A stretch of DNA of 64,000 bases from G963662905 sp965230045 (lineage in GTDB: Bacteria > Bacteroidota > Bacteroidia > Bacteroidales > WRLA01): NCBI GenBank assembly GCA_965230045.1, contig OZ245940.1:4030001-4094000 (forward strand), written 5' to 3'. This document shows positions 8,838 through 17,806 of this stretch, piece by piece. How positions within the stretch are numbered: the stretch's first letter is position 1; the number at the start of each line of letters is the position of its first letter. A program made the translations under genes and the position numbers. The notes under the pieces were generated by a model. That model was given only the letters and a program-made list of their open reading frames with translations, ran no database searches and was not told the DNA's origin.

Positions 8838-8865
8838 GGTTCTACCAGGAATTTCATGGAAAGAC
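8838..8865 (+). repeat. Fragment of the 351-base MITE-like element (one terminal repeat)
   Basis: GGTTCTACCAGGAATTTCAT followed by GGAAAGAC matches the left terminal repeat of the element found at 21592, 40475 and 60929. No internal part or second end is present, so this is an isolated end left by deletion or decay. Confidence 0.55.
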
Positions 8866-9303
8866 AAACTGTTCATCATGCCATAAAAGATATACTAATT
8901 TTTTCAGGTTCTATTAAGCTGATAAGCAGACAATTTATTTTATTGATTTCAACTTTGGATTTAATGTGGAGAAAATAAAATATCCAGATAAACAGGCAAT
9001 CCTGAATTAAAAGTAATATCTTTGTAGTGAATTTAAAAAAAAGGATAATGAGCATAAGCACGCTCTAAACTAATTCTCCTTTACAAAGTCTTTGTTTTTT
9101 AAAAACACATCAGGCAATCAACAGTCTGAGTGTTTAAAAAAAGCACAAGCAATTAAACAATTTAAAGTAATAATCATCCTAATTGAGAAGCCGTTGCAAT
9201 GCTACGGAAAATCAAATGGCGTTGAGACTTTAAGATTCATTCTGAGCTATCGTACAGAGCTGAATCACATAATGTTGACAAACAAACTAATTTCATATAT
9301 ATA
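8866..9303 (+). promoter_or_regulatory. Long leader and candidate promoter of the cold-shock gene
   Basis: No gene is evident here. A TATCTTTG box at 9017-9024 would start a transcript with an untranslated leader of about 270 bases before the cspA-like start at 9304. Long structured leaders are typical of cold-shock mRNAs, where they control stability and translation at low temperature. A 70-codon ORF in the leader has no recognisable features. Confidence 0.4.
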
Positions 9304-9504
9304 ATGGCAATAGGACTCGTAAAATGGTATAATGACACCAAAGGTTTTGGTTTTATCGACTCTGAGACCGGTTCTCAGGTTTTTGTACACCGCAGTGGAC
9401 TAAATGAAAACACAAAAAGCCTGCGCAACGGACAGCAGGTTTCCTTCGAAGTAGAAGATTCCGCCAAAGGTCCCATGGCCGTGAATGTAAAGAATATTGG
9501 ATAA
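9304..9504 (+). CDS. Cold-shock protein, CspA family
   Basis: 66 residues forming a single cold-shock domain. RNP1 (KGFGFI, about residues 13-18) and RNP2 (VFVHRS, about 26-31) are intact, and the length is typical. It binds single-stranded RNA and DNA and acts as an RNA chaperone that melts secondary structure. It starts with TG-L/I-V-K-W-like MAIGLVKWYNDTKGFG, as in the family. Whether it is cold-induced or constitutive cannot be told, but the long upstream leader suggests post-transcriptional control. Confidence 0.93.
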   Translation: MAIGLVKWYNDTKGFGFIDSETGSQVFVHRSGLNENTKSLRNGQQVSFEVEDSAKGPMAVNVKNIG

Positions 9505-9713
9505 AATATCCCGGCCAGGCTATTATTAAAATTCAGCCCGGATTAAAAGCCCGCACTCAATATCTGTATTTCGAAACCTGCATGGGCAAGCTATTTTTAT
9601 CATTTTAAAATTTTTCGCCCTGCTGCATCCTTCCGTTTCGCGCAAAAGAAAGCAGGCGCAAAAAGCTGTCTTGTGCTAATATTTTTTAATTTTGGTTCTT
9701 AATCCACGCTTAG

Positions 9714-9962
9714 ATGACTGAAAAAACTGAAATTACTATATGTTTGGGCAGTTCCTGCTTCAGCAGGGGCAATAAAAAACTTGTTCGGATTATTGAAGAA
9801 TACCTCAAAAAGAACCGACTAAAAGACAAGGTTTTTTATCACGGGAACCATTGTTTTGGCCATTGCGACAAAGGACCGGTTATCGACATCAACGGGAAAC
9901 TGTTTGAAGAGGTAAGCGAGAACAATATTTATGAAATTCTTGACCAGCATTTTGGCTTTTAA
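9714..9962 (+). CDS. Thioredoxin-like [2Fe-2S] ferredoxin (NuoE C-terminal-like)
   Basis: 82-residue electron carrier with the four ligands of a thioredoxin-fold [2Fe-2S] cluster: C10 and C15 (CLGSSC) and C47 and C51 (CFGHC). Small proteins of this type are related to the C-terminal half of NuoE/HndA and often accompany [FeFe]-hydrogenase genes. It lies 21 bases before the H-cluster-domain sensor, which suggests that it passes electrons to or from that protein. The family is clear; the partner is inferred from position. Confidence 0.85.
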   Translation: MTEKTEITICLGSSCFSRGNKKLVRIIEEYLKKNRLKDKVFYHGNHCFGHCDKGPVIDINGKLFEEVSENNIYEILDQHFGF

Positions 9963-9983
9963 CATACGAGAAAAGAGAGACGG

Positions 9984-11849
9984 ATGAAACTGATTAAAAT
10001 AGATAATTCGAAGTGCAAAACATGTTATGCCTGCGTCCGCGTATGTCCGGTAAAAGCCATTGTGGTGCGTCCCAATCAGGACTTTCCATCGATACTGCAT
10101 AATCGTTGTATTGGCTGTGGCAGTTGTGTTTTGAGCTGTGGACCTGATGCCCTGACCTACGAAACTGCCGAAGAAAACGTCAAATCACTCCTGGCTTCCG
10201 AAAAAAAGACTGCCGCAATTGTGGACCCCAGCATTTCAGCCGAATTTGGCGATATTGCCGATTTCCGCAGATTTGTGGAAATGATCCGCAGGCTGGGTTT
10301 TGACTTTGTGATGGAAGTCGCTTTTGGCGCCGACCTCATCGCTCTGCGCTATAAAGAACTTGTGGACAATTTTCGCGGCAAATACTACATCACATCCAAT
10401 TGCCCGTCGGTAACCAGTTATGTGGAAAAATTCTATCCCGGACTGGTCAACAATCTGGCTCCTTTGATTTCGCCCGTGGAAGCAATGGCCAAAGTTGTGC
10501 ATCACGATTACGGACAGGATGTTCAGGTGGTTTTTGTTGGCCCCTGCATCAGCGCAAAAGAAGACATTCTGCGCTATACTGATGACGGTAAAGTAGATGA
10601 AGTACTCACATACAGAGAATTACGTCGGCTTTTCGAGGAAAACAACATCAACGAAGGCTCCGTGGAATATTCTGATTTTGACCCCCCTTTCGGGCATAAA
10701 GGCCAGCTTTTCCCGATCCGAAACGGCATGCTTCAGTCTGTTGAAATTGATGACGATTTGCTTACCGGAAGCATTATCCCCACAGTTGGCCCGGAAAACA
10801 CACTTGAGGCCGTAAAAACTTTCGATAAAAACATTGAAAAAGTTCGCCGGCATTTTGATCTGTATTATTGCCACGGCTGCATTATGGGACCGGGAACATC
10901 GCCACATGGCGAAAAATTCATCCGGCGTTCGCAGGTCATTGATTATACCAATAAACGCCTGAACGGTTTTGACCTCAAGCAATGGGAAAAAGATATTGAA
11001 CGCTTCAAGGATATGGATTTCAGCCGTTCATTTACCGAAGATGATCAGCGCATCCCAATGCCGCCCCAGGAGCAAATAGATGAAGTCCTTAAAGTCATCA
11101 GCAAAGGCGAGCAAGACCGCGATGAAGGCTGTGGTGCCTGTGGCTATGCCTCCTGTACCGATTTTGCCGTTGCCGTTTCCAAAGGACTGGCCAAAACCGA
11201 GATGTGCATGACCTATACGCTGAAAAGCCAGAACGATTACATCCACACATTGAAAACAACCAACGAAAAACTGGCGAAAACCGAAAAAGCGCTTAAGGAA
11301 TCCGAATCAGTGGCACGACGCGAACACAAAGAAGCCCGCGAAGCCAATGAAACCATCAATACAATGCTGCAAAAACTTCCTGTTGGCGTTGTAATTGTTG
11401 ATGCCGATCTGGAAATTATCCACGCAAATAAAAGCTTTATCGACCTGCTGGGCGAAGATGCCAAAATGATCGACGAAGTAATCCCCGGGCTCAAAGGCGC
11501 CGACCTCAAATCATTGGTCCCCTATAATTTCTATAACCTTTTTGATTTTGTGCTGCGCAATAACGACACCATCACCAATAAAGACACCAAGGTTGAGAAT
11601 GAATTTCTGAATGTTTCGGTATTTCCGATAAAAGCCAACGACATTGCCGGAGCTGTGGTACGCGATATGCGCTCGCCCGAAGTACGAAAAGAACAGGTAA
11701 TGCGACGCGTTACGGAAGTAATTGACGAGAACCTACGCATGGTGCAGCAAATTGGCTTCCTGCTTGGTGAAGGCGCCTCCAAAACAGAGCGGATGCTCAA
11801 CAGCATCATCGAATCCTACCAAACCGAAAAAGATAAGACGGACGACTAA
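9984..11849 (+). CDS. Sensory [FeFe]-hydrogenase-like protein with ferredoxin, Fe-S and PAS domains (HydS-like)
   Basis: 621 residues. Two [4Fe-4S] motifs lead (C11, C14, C17, C21; C42, C45, C48, C52), then a hydrogenase large-subunit domain (about 75-320), a four-cysteine Fe-S domain (C383, C386, C391, C408; CGACGYASC), a coiled coil (about 415-455), a PAS domain (about 461-560) and a conserved tail. H-cluster motifs are altered. Motif 1 reads TSNCP instead of TSCCP (N139 replaces the proton-relay Cys). Motif 2 reads GPCISAKED, with the usual Lys position shifted. Motif 3 reads YCHGCIMGPG, with C296-x2-C299 instead of C-x3-C. Such divergent proteins are thought to be redox or H2 sensors rather than working hydrogenases. 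It is coupled by TAATG to a SpoIIE phosphatase, its likely output. Confidence 0.85.
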   Translation: MKLIKIDNSKCKTCYACVRVCPVKAIVVRPNQDFPSILHNRCIGCGSCVLSCGPDALTYETAEENVKSLLASEKKTAAIVDPSISAEFGDIADFRRFVEMIRRLGFDFVMEVAFGADLIALRYKELVDNFRGKYYITSNCPSVTSYVEKFYPGLVNNLAPLISPVEAMAKVVHHDYGQDVQVVFVGPCISAKEDILRYTDDGKVDEVLTYRELRRLFEENNINEGSVEYSDFDPPFGHKGQLFPIRNGMLQSVEIDDDLLTGSIIPTVGPENTLEAVKTFDKNIEKVRRHFDLYYCHGCIMGPGTSPHGEKFIRRSQVIDYTNKRLNGFDLKQWEKDIERFKDMDFSRSFTEDDQRIPMPPQEQIDEVLKVISKGEQDRDEGCGACGYASCTDFAVAVSKGLAKTEMCMTYTLKSQNDYIHTLKTTNEKLAKTEKALKESESVARREHKEAREANETINTMLQKLPVGVVIVDADLEIIHANKSFIDLLGEDAKMIDEVIPGLKGADLKSLVPYNFYNLFDFVLRNNDTITNKDTKVENEFLNVSVFPIKANDIAGAVVRDMRSPEVRKEQVMRRVTEVIDENLRMVQQIGFLLGEGASKTERMLNSIIESYQTEKDKTDD

Positions 11850-13081
11850 TGGGCATAGATATCAAAAAAATAAAACCTGCGCCTGTTGCCAATCTTCAGC
11901 TGGATGATGTTCATATTGAGGTTTATTGCAAGCAAATAAACCATCATGGCGAACGCATCTGTGGCGATGTTTTCCTCTCGCGAAAAGTACAGCATGAGCG
12001 GCGCACTATTGCGGTTTTGAGCGACGGAATGGGACATGGTGTAAAAGCCAATGTACTCGCCACTTTAACCGCAACAATGGCGATAAACTTTGCCGAAGAG
12101 CATAAAGACATCCGGCGCATTGCCGAAATCATTATGAACACTTTGCCCGTTTGCGCCGAAAGGAGGATTTCCTACGCTACTTTTACCATTATTGATATTG
12201 AAGAAGACGGCGAAACGCATATACTCGAATACGATAACCCACAGGCCATGATCATGCGTGGCAAAAAAGTATTTGATCCGGGCTGGAACTGCATAATCCT
12301 CGAATCGGAAGAAAACGAGGGCAAGGAATTGCATACATGCAGTTTTTATCCGAAAAAAGAAGACCGAATAATGTTTTTCTCCGACGGTATTGCGCAATCC
12401 GGTTTGGGAATGGGCGAATACCTTTTTGGATGGGGCCGCGAAAATATGGTCAAATACATCCAAAAACTGGTCAATCAGGATCCGCATATCAGCGCCACAC
12501 AACTGGCTTCAAAAGTGGTAAATATGGCACATATCAACGACCAGTACGAATCCAAAGACGATACCAGCTGTGGTGTGATCTATTTTCGCGAACCGCGCAA
12601 GATGTTGATTTGCACCGGTCCGCCATTCGAAGAAAAAAACGACAAAGAATACGCAGATGCAGTAAAAAACTATCAGGGCAAAAAAGTGCTCTGTGGTGCC
12701 ACAACCTGCGATATCGTTGCACGTGAACTCAAAAAAGAAGTTACCGACAGCTTTGAGTTTCATGACCCCGACCTGCCACCTGTAAGTTATATGGACGGCG
12801 TTGACCTGATCACCGAAGGCATCCTGACACTGGGAAAAGTAAATGAGCTGCTGAAAAAATACGATAATAATTACGCTTTTGGGAAAGGCCCCGCCGACCT
12901 GATCATGAAAATGCTCCTGGCGAGCGATCAAATTGATTTCATCATTGGAACGCGCATCAATATTGCGCATCAGGATCCAAATCTGCCCGTAGAACTTGAA
13001 ATCCGCCGTACGGTTGTAAAACGCATTGCACGTTTGCTGGAGGATAAGTTTTTGAAGAAAGTCAGTTTACGTTTTATATAA
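11849..13081 (+). CDS. SpoIIE/PP2C-type serine phosphatase
   Basis: 410-residue soluble phosphatase. The metal-binding motifs of the SpoIIE/PP2C fold are present: GDVFLSRK, VLSDGMGHG (about residues 57-65) and FFSDGIAQSG. After about residue 255 there is an extra domain (KKVLCGATTCDIVAREL, then SYMDGVDLITEGILTL) that I do not recognise by name. The start overlaps the stop of the H-cluster-like sensor as TAATG, which implies coupled translation and matched amounts. The simple model is that the Fe-S/PAS protein controls dephosphorylation of a Ser/Thr-phosphorylated target. No kinase or anti-sigma partner lies next to it; the DUF1987 protein at 19672 is a distant candidate. Confidence 0.9.
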   Translation: MGIDIKKIKPAPVANLQLDDVHIEVYCKQINHHGERICGDVFLSRKVQHERRTIAVLSDGMGHGVKANVLATLTATMAINFAEEHKDIRRIAEIIMNTLPVCAERRISYATFTIIDIEEDGETHILEYDNPQAMIMRGKKVFDPGWNCIILESEENEGKELHTCSFYPKKEDRIMFFSDGIAQSGLGMGEYLFGWGRENMVKYIQKLVNQDPHISATQLASKVVNMAHINDQYESKDDTSCGVIYFREPRKMLICTGPPFEEKNDKEYADAVKNYQGKKVLCGATTCDIVARELKKEVTDSFEFHDPDLPPVSYMDGVDLITEGILTLGKVNELLKKYDNNYAFGKGPADLIMKMLLASDQIDFIIGTRINIAHQDPNLPVELEIRRTVVKRIARLLEDKFLKKVSLRFI

Positions 13082-13173
13082 CCGGCCTAAAATTTGTCCG
13101 GCTCATTGCTATCACAAAAAAGTCACGCGGGCTTTTCCTCAAAAAATGCTATTTTGCGGAAAATTTCAGGGCA

Positions 13174-14961
13174 ATGATCCGGATAACAATCACCAAAAGG
13201 CTTACTATTTATTTTATGATGATGGGATTGATCATCATTGCCATAATCGGCAGCTATTCCTACATCAAAGCCCGGGAAGCCCTGATGAAAAGGACTTTTG
13301 ACCAATTGAAATCCCTGCGCATCGAAAAGAAAAACCGCATTGAAAATTTTTTCCGCCAACGCTATAACGACCTCAGCAACCTCAGCAATTTAAACGACAG
13401 CAAAGAAATTGCCTACATCATCAACCATCATAAAATTGATAAAACGAGCCTGGAAACTGCCGACAGCATTTTCAAGCATTATACCGGAACTTACATTCAG
13501 GCATTGGGTTACTACACCCAGACCTATTATTACAGCAATCAAGGTAAAGGACTAATATTTCAAAACGGATTGAAACAGGAAAAAGCGCATAAAATCAATC
13601 CAAAAACTATTTTGATATTCAGCAAATGGCTCAAAAAGACCGATGATAACATTCCCGGAATTCTGGAATACCGTGAAATACCCGGAGAAGATTCCGCAGG
13701 ATTTTTAATGGCAAAACAAATTGGCAATACAGATATTTTCCTGATCCTGAATATCCCTGTTTCCAACATCAACAAAATTATGCTGGAAAACAATCCCCAT
13801 AACGGATTGGGCGAATCCGGTGAAAGTTATTTGGTTGGCCGCGACCAATTAATGCGCAGTTCATCACGTTTTCAGGACAATGCCGTTTTCAATACAAAGG
13901 TAAACACACCCGCTGCCCGCAATGCCCTTGAGGGAAAAACCGGCACCGGCCTTATTCCTGATTACCGCGGTATTGATGTTTTAAGTGCCTACAGCCCGGT
14001 CAGCATCCGCGGGCTTGACTGGGTCATCCTCACCGAAATTGACAAGAAAGAAGCCATGATCCCCATCAATATCGTGCGCAGCAATATCCTTTATCTTTCC
14101 ATAGTGCTCTCCCTTTTGGTTTTTGGCCTGGTCGCACTGCTTTCGTCCATTATCACCTCCCCGATCCGCAGCTTGCGCGACGAAACTGAAAAAATAACCA
14201 AAGGGCAGTATGGCAGCCAAATCGGGATTCAAAGGAATGACGAAATAGGCGATTTGATCAAAGCCTTCAATATCATGACCCTTGAATTGAAAGAAAATGC
14301 CCGCAAACTGGAAAACGAACGCCAATTACGGCTCAGCAGTGTGATCGACGGCCAGGAAATGGAACGTCAACGCCTTTCGCGGGAAATTCACGACTCACTG
14401 GGGCAAAGCATTTTGGCCATCAAGCTAAAAGTTGATCAACTGCTAAGGCAGGCCGAAAACATCCCTTCACAAAGCACCCAAGAAATCCGGGAACTTTTTT
14501 CCTCCGCTTTAAACGACATCCGTGCCATATCGCGCAACCTGATGCCGGCCGTTTTAAGCGAATTCGGTTTAAGTGAAGCAATTGCCAATCTCGCTACAGA
14601 CAGCATGAAAGCCAGCGGCATTGAGATTGATTTCAATGATCAGGGCTTTTTTGCTGCAGCTGACAAAAAGACCGAAAATTATCTCTACCGCATTTGCCAG
14701 GAAGCTATTAATAATATCATCAAACATTCCGGAGCCGAAAAAGCCAAAATCACGCTCAAATCAAATAAAGAACACATACACCTGGAAATCAGCGATAACG
14801 GACACGGACTCCCGGAACAACAAAACGAGAAATCCGGGCACGGGTTGACACATATGAAGGAGCGTGCCCAACTTCTGGGTGGAAAATTTGAAATCCATTC
14901 AAAAATGGGCAAAGGGACGGAAATAAGCATCATCGTACCTTATATAAAGAAAATCTTATGA
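13174..14961 (+). CDS. NarL-type sensor histidine kinase with Cache-like sensor and HAMP
   Basis: 595 residues. One helix at about 12-30, an extracytoplasmic sensor of about 270 residues resembling a double Cache domain (near its end ALEGKTGTGLIPDYRG and VLSAYSPVSIRGLDWVI), a second helix at about 306-328, a HAMP linker (TSPIRSLRDETEKITKGQYG), a HisKA_3 domain with H406 in REIHDSLGQSILAIKL, and an ATPase domain (EAINNIIKHS, ISDNGHGL, GHGLTHMKERA). It phosphorylates the response regulator encoded downstream, whose start overlaps its stop by 4 bases (ATGA). The pair follows the phosphatase gene by 92 bases on the same strand. The signal is unknown; the adjacent porin and ammonium transporter genes hint at nitrogen. 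Confidence 0.93.
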   Translation: MIRITITKRLTIYFMMMGLIIIAIIGSYSYIKAREALMKRTFDQLKSLRIEKKNRIENFFRQRYNDLSNLSNLNDSKEIAYIINHHKIDKTSLETADSIFKHYTGTYIQALGYYTQTYYYSNQGKGLIFQNGLKQEKAHKINPKTILIFSKWLKKTDDNIPGILEYREIPGEDSAGFLMAKQIGNTDIFLILNIPVSNINKIMLENNPHNGLGESGESYLVGRDQLMRSSSRFQDNAVFNTKVNTPAARNALEGKTGTGLIPDYRGIDVLSAYSPVSIRGLDWVILTEIDKKEAMIPINIVRSNILYLSIVLSLLVFGLVALLSSIITSPIRSLRDETEKITKGQYGSQIGIQRNDEIGDLIKAFNIMTLELKENARKLENERQLRLSSVIDGQEMERQRLSREIHDSLGQSILAIKLKVDQLLRQAENIPSQSTQEIRELFSSALNDIRAISRNLMPAVLSEFGLSEAIANLATDSMKASGIEIDFNDQGFFAAADKKTENYLYRICQEAINNIIKHSGAEKAKITLKSNKEHIHLEISDNGHGLPEQQNEKSGHGLTHMKERAQLLGGKFEIHSKMGKGTEISIIVPYIKKIL

Positions 14962-15581
14962 TAAAACTGATATTAGCCGACGATCATAAATTATTCCGTG
15001 AGGGCGTTCGCTCCATACTGGAAAGCTCTGAAGATTTTAAAATTATAGATGAAGTTGCCAATGGGCGCGCATTAATCAGCAGCTTACGCGAAAAGGAAAC
15101 CGATGTTATAATATTGGACATCAGCATGCCCGGACTTTCCGGCATTGAAGCCACAAGGCTCATCAGAAAAGAATATCCCTGTCTGAAAATACTTATCCTG
15201 TCGATGCATAGTGAAGAAAGTTTTATCCGCTCAGCTATTGAAGCCGGTGCCAGCGGATACCTGCCCAAAGAAATTGACCATAATGAACTCATAGAAGCCA
15301 TACACATCATCCATGAAGGCGGGAACTATTACAGCAAAGATATTTCCAACAAGCTCATCAACAGCTATCTGAACAAGGAAAAACAAAACCTCACACCCCG
15401 CGAGAAAGAAATTGTAGCACTGGTTTGTGATGGCCTGACCAATAAGGAAATTGCCGACCGCCTTTCTATTTCTGTCCGCACGGTCGATTGCCATAAAAAC
15501 AACATCCTGCAAAAGCTGGGCTTAAGGTCGTCTGTTGATTTGGTGAAATATGCCATTAAAAACCAATTGATCAGTTTGTAA
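14958..15581 (+). CDS. NarL/FixJ-family response regulator
   Basis: 207 residues: receiver domain (D8/D9, phospho-acceptor D54 in ILDISMP, K in LPKEI) and a LuxR-type helix-turn-helix (about 140-200, LTPREKEIVALVCDGLTNKE). It is the partner of the kinase that it overlaps by 4 bases and acts as a DNA-binding transcription regulator. A perfect 15-base palindrome lies 4 bases after its stop, in front of the porin-ammonium transporter genes, and is a plausible binding site. Confidence 0.94.
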   Translation: MIKLILADDHKLFREGVRSILESSEDFKIIDEVANGRALISSLREKETDVIILDISMPGLSGIEATRLIRKEYPCLKILILSMHSEESFIRSAIEAGASGYLPKEIDHNELIEAIHIIHEGGNYYSKDISNKLINSYLNKEKQNLTPREKEIVALVCDGLTNKEIADRLSISVRTVDCHKNNILQKLGLRSSVDLVKYAIKNQLISL

Positions 15582-15585
15582 GGCA

Positions 15586-15600
15586 TAGGTAAATTACCTA
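15586..15600. promoter_or_regulatory. Palindromic operator candidate upstream of porin-amt
   Basis: TAGGTAAATTACCTA is a perfect inverted repeat (7-base arms, one central base) located 101 bases before the porin start. It lies directly between a NarL-type regulator gene and the genes it might control. Confidence 0.4.
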
Positions 15601-15701
15601 AACCGTATCACCGGATTTCCTAGAAAAATTAGGCCGTTTAGCCGATTTCGCAGCATTAAGGCATAGCATAGTTTTGCGAGCATAACCAAAATGCACAAGC
15701 T

Positions 15702-16505
15702 ATGCAAAAATTTAAACCACTACTCCTTCTTGTATTCATCCTTGGCCTTGCACCTTTATTGCAGGCACAGGAAAATACCTCAAAAGTTAATTTCAATGCC
15801 AGTGCGGATTTCATGAGCCGCTATATTTGGCGCGGGACTCAATTCGGAGGCAATGCCCCCAGCATACAACCAGCCCTGACCATGAGTTGCGGAAATCTGG
15901 AAATCGGTGCCTGGGGCGCGTTTTCCACAGCTGGCGCCAATACCGGCCAGGAAGTTGACCTCTACATCTCCTACACATTTGCCAACGACCTCCTTACTGC
16001 TACGGTAACCGATTATTTCTTTCCAACCGAAGGGGGCAATTACAACTATTTTGAATATAACAAAGACAAAACCGGGCACGTATTTGAAGGAGCTTTGAGC
16101 TTTAACGGTACCAATAAAGTTCCACTAAGCCTCTTGCTGGCCGTTAATTTTTATGGTGCTGATGCCAGCCGCATCAATGATGATCCAAACAGCCCGGAAT
16201 TCAACCAGAAAGACGGCATCCAATATTCTACTTATGCAGAATTGGGCTATTCCACTGCTGTAAATGATGTAAACCTTGACCTGTTTATGGGCTTTAATGT
16301 ATTGGCACCAAAAAAGGCCGATACTGAAACCGGATATGATGGCGAAAGCGGATTTTACGGAAAATATATGGGCGTAGTAAATCTTGGGCTCACAGCTTCC
16401 AAAGAAATTGCCATTACCGACAAATTCTCACTGCCTGTTCAGGCTTCCCTGATTACCAATCCTATGGATGAAAAAATCTACTTTGTTTTCGGATTCTCTC
16501 TTTAA
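15702..16505 (+). CDS. TorF-like putative porin / outer-membrane barrel
   Basis: 267 residues with a cleavable signal peptide (about 1-22, ending LLQAQ). The mature start FNASADFMSRYIWRGTQFGG matches the opening strand of TorF-family and related porins that begin with a Y-x-W-R-G strand. The rest has alternating beta-strand character and ends in FVFGFSL, a typical last barrel strand. It should sit in the outer membrane as a diffusion channel. It lies 28 bases before the ammonium transporter gene, so it may supply ammonium or amines to the periplasm. Confidence 0.7.
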   Translation: MQKFKPLLLLVFILGLAPLLQAQENTSKVNFNASADFMSRYIWRGTQFGGNAPSIQPALTMSCGNLEIGAWGAFSTAGANTGQEVDLYISYTFANDLLTATVTDYFFPTEGGNYNYFEYNKDKTGHVFEGALSFNGTNKVPLSLLLAVNFYGADASRINDDPNSPEFNQKDGIQYSTYAELGYSTAVNDVNLDLFMGFNVLAPKKADTETGYDGESGFYGKYMGVVNLGLTASKEIAITDKFSLPVQASLITNPMDEKIYFVFGFSL

Positions 16506-16533
16506 CCAATTATCACTATTAAAATATTAAGTT

Positions 16534-17748
16534 ATGTTTGAAGGAACAACTGCTTTTATGATTCTTTGCACCAGTTTGGTGATGCTTATGACTCCGGGTC
16601 TGGCACTCTTCTATGGAGGCTTAGCCGGCAAGCGCAATATTCTGGGCATTATGATGCAAACTTTTGTATCACTGGGTATTACAACAATCATGTGGATTAC
16701 CATTGGTTATTCGCTTTGCTTCAGCGGTGGAGAAGGCGGGATTATTGGCAACCTCAGCCATGCTTTCCTAAATGGTATTCCTTTTGATGAAGCATTCAGC
16801 GGCGCGGATGGGAAATACCCGACCTATATTTTCGTAGCCTATCAAATGATGTTTGCCATTATTACACCTGCGCTGATTACCGGAGCTTTTGTAAACCGTG
16901 TAAGTTTTAAATCTTATCTGATATTCCTGGTATTGTGGCAATTATTTGTTTACTATCCATTTGTTCATATGATCTGGGGTGGCGGAATCCTGGCTGAATG
17001 GGGCGTGCTTGATTTCGCAGGTGGTGTTGTGGTACATGCTACGGCCGGTTTTGCTGCACTTGCTTCTGTGCTTTATGTTGGTCGTCGCCGCGATCATCAG
17101 TCACCTCCAAACAGCATTCCACTCGTTGCCATTGGTACAGGCCTTTTATGGTTTGGTTGGTATGGTTTCAACGCGGGTAGTGAGCTGGATGTGGATTCCA
17201 TCACCACCCTTGCTTTCCTGAATACAGATGTTGCGGCTTCATTTGCAGCAATCACCTGGTTAATCATTGAGTGGACACACACGGGCAAACCGAAATTTAT
17301 CGGACTCCTGACAGGTGCTGTGGCCGGCCTTGCAACGATTACGCCTGCAGCAGGATTTGTACCGCTCTGGGCAGCCATGATTATTGGTATTTTGGCAGGT
17401 GTAATTTGCTACATTGCCGTACATTACAAAAACAAACTTGGCTGGGATGACGCCCTGGATGTTTGGGGTGTGCACGGCATGGGCGGTGTAACCGGCACCA
17501 TTGCTCTGGGTATTTTCGCCTCTGCTGCGGTTAATGGCCAGTCCGGCCTCATCGAAGGCGATTCGGCTTTCTTTTTTAAAGAAATTGTTGCCGTTGTGAT
17601 TGGCTCAGCCTACGCATTTATTTTTACCTACCTGATGCTAGCTGCAATTAATTTTATCACTCCTGTAAAAGTAACCGAAGAACAGGAAGACAGCGGTCTT
17701 GACATGGCACTGCACGGTGAGCAGGCTTATGACGAAGGTGCTTTATAA
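16534..17748 (+). CDS. amt: Ammonium transporter, Amt family
   Basis: 404-residue inner-membrane channel with 11 predicted helices. The twin pore histidines are visible in VVHATAGFAAL (about residue 168) and DVWGVHGMGGVTGTI (about 312), and the N-terminal helix (PGLALFYGGLAG) is characteristic. It conducts ammonium/ammonia into the cell under nitrogen limitation. It is cotranscribed with the porin-like gene and followed by a strong terminator. The usual neighbour glnK (PII regulator) is absent within this window. Confidence 0.96.
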   Translation: MFEGTTAFMILCTSLVMLMTPGLALFYGGLAGKRNILGIMMQTFVSLGITTIMWITIGYSLCFSGGEGGIIGNLSHAFLNGIPFDEAFSGADGKYPTYIFVAYQMMFAIITPALITGAFVNRVSFKSYLIFLVLWQLFVYYPFVHMIWGGGILAEWGVLDFAGGVVVHATAGFAALASVLYVGRRRDHQSPPNSIPLVAIGTGLLWFGWYGFNAGSELDVDSITTLAFLNTDVAASFAAITWLIIEWTHTGKPKFIGLLTGAVAGLATITPAAGFVPLWAAMIIGILAGVICYIAVHYKNKLGWDDALDVWGVHGMGGVTGTIALGIFASAAVNGQSGLIEGDSAFFFKEIVAVVIGSAYAFIFTYLMLAAINFITPVKVTEEQEDSGLDMALHGEQAYDEGAL

Positions 17749-17766
17749 AAATTTTTCCGTTTATCG

Positions 17767-17806
17767 CGAGAAGCCGCAGAGCCTTAGGGTTCGCGGCTTT
17801 TTTTTT
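17767..17806. terminator. Bidirectional rho-independent terminator
   Basis: AAGCCGC and GCGGCTT form the stem, with GAGCC/GGTTC pairing inside it, and a run of nine Ts follows on the plus strand. It ends amt and overlaps the last codons and stop of the convergent lipoprotein gene at 17784-18353. Confidence 0.8.

Noticed and set aside
9092..9304. 70-codon ORF that ends TAATG over the cold-shock gene start
   Set aside because: No recognisable motif, low-complexity sequence and a position in the long leader; the overlap is most likely chance.
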